Source: an uncultured Micrococcales bacterium (GTDB lineage: Bacteria; Actinomycetota; Actinomycetes; S36-B12; UBA10799). From it: 6,804 bases of DNA. This document shows, piece by piece, positions 5,712 through 6,804 of the stretch (its first letter is position 1; each line of letters begins with the position of its first letter). The notes under the pieces are model-generated. The model was given only the letters and a program-made list of their open reading frames with translations, was not told the DNA's origin and did no database searches. Where the stretch lies: NCBI GenBank assembly GCA_937952095.1, contig CALFYG010000212.1, positions 1-6,804 on the forward strand, given 5' to 3'. The position numbers were made by a program, and so were the translations under genes.

Positions 5712-5755
5712 TCGTGGGTGCCGGGGGCTCGGACCCCAGTGCCTGCCAGTCACCC
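5712..5755 (-). other. tRNA-like minihelix element, copy B
   Basis: This copy begins ten nt after the TAG of the 85-aa gene and aligns with copy A over 44 nt without gaps, with eight differences. GGGTG (5755-5751) pairs with CACCC (5720-5716); relative to copy A, one C-G pair has become U-A, a compensatory change. The inner stem CTGGGG / CCCCGG (5739-5734 with 5726-5721) keeps pairing through one U-G. The loop is TCCGAGC, so the invariant T-loop TTC is lost, and the end is ACGA instead of ACCA. It cannot be a working tRNA, yet the fold is kept. Confidence 0.6.
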
Positions 5756-5765
5756 CTCTCGACTC

Positions 5766-6023
5766 CTATGCGGCGGTTGGGATGTAGGTGTCGAAGGCGA
5801 AGTTGCCGATGGTGACGGGAGCGACGAATCCGTCGGCCACCAGGGAGTCGATCGAGTCCTGGGCCTGTTTCAAACCGAATCCGGTGTACGCGGCGGCGAG
5901 CAGCGTGCTCAGCCCGCCGGGTTCGCATAGAGATATGGCCGCGTAGACGATGAGCCGGTCCAGTGCCTCCGCGCTCTCGCACACGGCTGCAAGTTCTTGG
6001 AAAACCCTGCGGTTCACGGTCAT
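5766..6023 (-). CDS. Small winged-helix-like protein, 85 aa
   Basis: Its ATG overlaps the TGA of the zinc-ribbon gene as ATGA (6023-6020), so translation is coupled. The sequence has three predicted helices followed by a possible wing: LDRLIVYAAISLCE, STLLAAAYTGFG, LKQAQDSIDSLVADGFVAPV, then TIGNFAFDTYIP. The 'helix - G(F/L) - helix - L..DGF(V/I)' order is what small winged-helix DNA-binding domains show; this is inference from pattern only. Two cysteines (C15, C33) are isolated. A tRNA-like element starts just after its stop. With the HTH and zinc-ribbon proteins it forms the promoter-proximal trio of likely nucleic-acid-binding small proteins. Confidence 0.65.
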   Translation of the reverse strand: MTVNRRVFQELAAVCESAEALDRLIVYAAISLCEPGGLSTLLAAAYTGFGLKQAQDSIDSLVADGFVAPVTIGNFAFDTYIPTAA

Positions 6024-6244
6024 AGTGGGACCCGCTCACGGATCATGCACGCCGGGCAGTCGCGGACGTTGAGCGGCGCGATCCAGGCGCACACTGGGCA
6101 CTGCGGCACGTCACGACGCAGGTAGGCGGCGACTTCCTCCACGGTGGGGAGGGGGATCGGGGACGGGATTGCCGACAGGACGTTCACGACCATCTCGGCG
6201 GTCATGGCGGACACCTCATGGCGTGTCGGCCCGGCGGTTGTCAT
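6020..6244 (-). CDS. Small zinc-ribbon-like protein, 74 aa
   Basis: The protein ends with two CxxC knuckles, C49-P-V-C52 and C63-P-A-C66, separated by ten residues (AWIAPLNVRD), enough for a four-cysteine zinc ribbon. The N-terminal half is a hydrophobic helix and Pro-rich turn (EMVVNVLSAIPSPIPLPTVEEVAAYLRR). No other motif is present, so the role (DNA, RNA or protein binding) is open. The ATG at 6244 overlaps the TGA of the HTH gene as ATGA. An alternative ATG at 6205 (residue 14) has GAGGTG six bases upstream and may be the real start, giving 61 aa. Its stop overlaps the next start, making three genes in a translationally linked row. Confidence 0.68.
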   Translation of the reverse strand: MTTAGPTRHEVSAMTAEMVVNVLSAIPSPIPLPTVEEVAAYLRRDVPQCPVCAWIAPLNVRDCPACMIRERVPL

Positions 6245-6492
6245 GCCGACACCCGATCTCCGCGCGCGGGGGCGAGCAGTCGCTCGACCTCACTGCCAGG
6301 GATCAGCACGCGGCGACTCACCCGCGTTGGCGTCAGCTCGCCGTCGCCGATCATCTTGTAGACGGTGCTGCGGGAAACTCGGAGCACCGCCGCGGCTTCA
6401 TCGACGGTGTAGACGGTTGGCGCGGCGGGCTGGGCGCGCTCGGCCAACCGCCGCTGCACCTCATCCTCGATCGCCTTCTCCAGCTCGGTCAT
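6241..6492 (-). CDS. Excisionase-type helix-turn-helix DNA-binding protein
   Basis: The 83-aa protein carries a MerR/Xis-like HTH of the kind found in excisionases and small regulators of actinomycete mobile elements. Residues 27-73 read YTVDEAAAVLRVSRSTVYKM, then IGDGELTPTRVSRRVLIP, then GSEVERLL: recognition helix, short wing and closing helix. An N-terminal charged helix (ELEKAIEDEVQRRLAERA) may support dimerisation. The ATG at 6492 has AGGAC about eight bases upstream. It is the first gene of the leftward operon and faces an XRE-type gene across a region with repeated sites, the usual layout of a lysogeny or transfer switch. It could act as a recombination directionality factor or as a transcription activator; no integrase is present in the window to decide. 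Confidence 0.82.
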   Translation of the reverse strand: MTELEKAIEDEVQRRLAERAQPAAPTVYTVDEAAAVLRVSRSTVYKMIGDGELTPTRVSRRVLIPGSEVERLLAPARGDRVSA

Positions 6493-6515
6493 GCTCAGGT
6501 CCTGTCATGCGTCTG

Positions 6516-6539
6516 AAAAATCCTTCCGTTTCGGAAGGA
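6516..6539 (-). terminator. Hairpin plus five U between promoter and first gene (possible attenuator)
   Basis: In leftward order, TCCTTCCG (6539-6532) pairs perfectly with CGGAAGGA (6528-6521) around AAA, and TTTTT (6520-6516) follows. This has the form of an intrinsic terminator, sitting downstream of the likely promoter and 24 bases before the start of the HTH gene. It could attenuate the operon, or the palindrome could serve as an operator. Confidence 0.5.
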
Positions 6540-6621
6540 ATATCCATACACTACACGACGTGGACGAGAATGCAAGGAAAAACCAGACACGGCGTCCAGA
6601 ATTTCCATACATGTGCCATAC
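6538..6621. repeat. Repeated operator-like sites between the divergent regulators
   Basis: GAATATCCATACA (6538-6550) and GAATTTCCATACA (6599-6611) match at 12 of 13 bases and are 61 bp apart, close to six helical turns. A third shorter CCATAC (6616-6621) lies 11 bp after the second, one turn away. The first site covers the leftward -10 element; the second and third cover the start region of the XRE-type gene. This is the layout of repressor operators that control both directions. Confidence 0.5.
6548..6575 (-). promoter_or_regulatory. Probable promoter of the leftward operon
   Basis: TTGCAT (6575-6570) and TAGTGT (6553-6548) are spaced 16 bases on the minus strand and fit a sigma-70-type promoter. 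Transcription would begin near 6541, just before the hairpin at 6539-6521. The -10 overlaps one of the repeated CCATAC sites, so a bound repressor would block it. Confidence 0.5.
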
Positions 6622-6628
6622 TTGCGGC

Positions 6629-6804
6629 GTGATCGGAGGTCTTGGTCGGACGTCGTGGACCGTTGCCCATGTGATGAAAATGGAGCGGCGAAGACGCAAA
6701 ATCTCGCTACGGGAGCTTTCGTCACGCATGCCAGAGGGTCTGAGGTTGTCGCACGCAACGCTCTCGGAGATCGAGCGAGGGGACCGGCGTGTAAAGATCG
6801 GAAG
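6629..6804 (+). CDS. XRE-family HTH regulator, 3' end outside the window
   Basis: The open frame runs to the right edge without a stop. It encodes an XRE/cI-type helix-turn-helix: TVAHVMKMERRRRKISLREL (helix 1 and start of helix 2), SSRMPEGLRLSHATLSEIER (helix 2, an insertion, recognition helix), then GDRRVKIG. Such proteins bind operators and hold mobile elements silent. The start is uncertain. The GTG at 6629 keeps helix 1 whole and lies six bases after a CATACT -10-like hexamer (6617-6622), suggesting a leaderless message. An in-frame ATG at 6611 would add MCHTCG. The ATG at 6674 would cut helix 1. It is divergent from the excisionase-type gene and probably represses it and itself through the shared repeats. 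Confidence 0.72.
   Translation, partial: MIGGLGRTSWTVAHVMKMERRRRKISLRELSSRMPEGLRLSHATLSEIERGDRRVKIG

Noticed and set aside
4539..5755. The two tRNA-like pieces as attL/attR scars of integration
   Set aside because: They differ at 8 of 44 positions, share sequence upstream of the T-arm, and show a compensatory base change. No integrase is adjacent. Kept only as an alternative.
1..6804. CRISPR array or insertion sequence
   Set aside because: No regularly spaced repeats and no transposase-like reading frame were seen.

Overview
The window is GC-rich DNA with GTG as well as ATG starts, ATGA/GTGA gene overlaps and Shine-Dalgarno sites of the GGAGG type. This suggests an actinomycete; the genus cannot be read from the sequence. 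It looks like accessory DNA made of three modules.

Module 1 (1-2150, + strand) is the remnant of a contractile-tail (myovirus-type) structural cluster. It holds a T4 gp19-like tail tube gene, then a gene whose first ~243 codons look like a T4-type baseplate hub/tail assembly protein. At about 1550 that second gene changes abruptly in codon use and in sequence character, but stays in frame to 2150. I read this as a recombination junction: the phage gene has lost its own 3' end and acquired an unrelated one.

Module 2 (2158-3503) is a divergent gene pair sharing an 89-bp spacer. Both proteins carry a HEPN-type Rx4H motif (RDAISH leftward, RHAVTH rightward), so a defence or toxin-like RNase function is possible but unproven. 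A perfect 19-bp inverted repeat at 3512-3558 terminates the module and probably also the operon that converges on it.

Module 3 (3563-6804) is a mobile-element-like control region with a long leftward operon. At the right edge a rightward XRE-type repressor gene runs out of the window. Facing it is a leftward excisionase-type helix-turn-helix gene. Between them lie a promoter, repeated GAAT(A/T)TCCATACA sites that look like shared operators, and a hairpin followed by five U. The leftward operon then reads: HTH protein, four-cysteine zinc-ribbon protein, winged-helix-like protein, a 238-aa unknown, an 82-aa unknown, a 103-aa unknown, a 159-aa unknown and a 36-aa peptide. No integrase, replication or transfer gene lies inside the window.

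The most unusual signal is a pair of 44-nt, ungapped, related elements on the minus strand (4539-4582 and 5712-5755). Each starts 7-10 nt after a stop codon inside this operon. Each folds like a tRNA acceptor/T-arm minihelix without a D-arm or anticodon arm, and one acceptor base pair has a compensatory C-G to U-A change between the copies. Each is followed by a second GC-rich hairpin before the next gene. They look like conserved structured RNA punctuation inside the operon.
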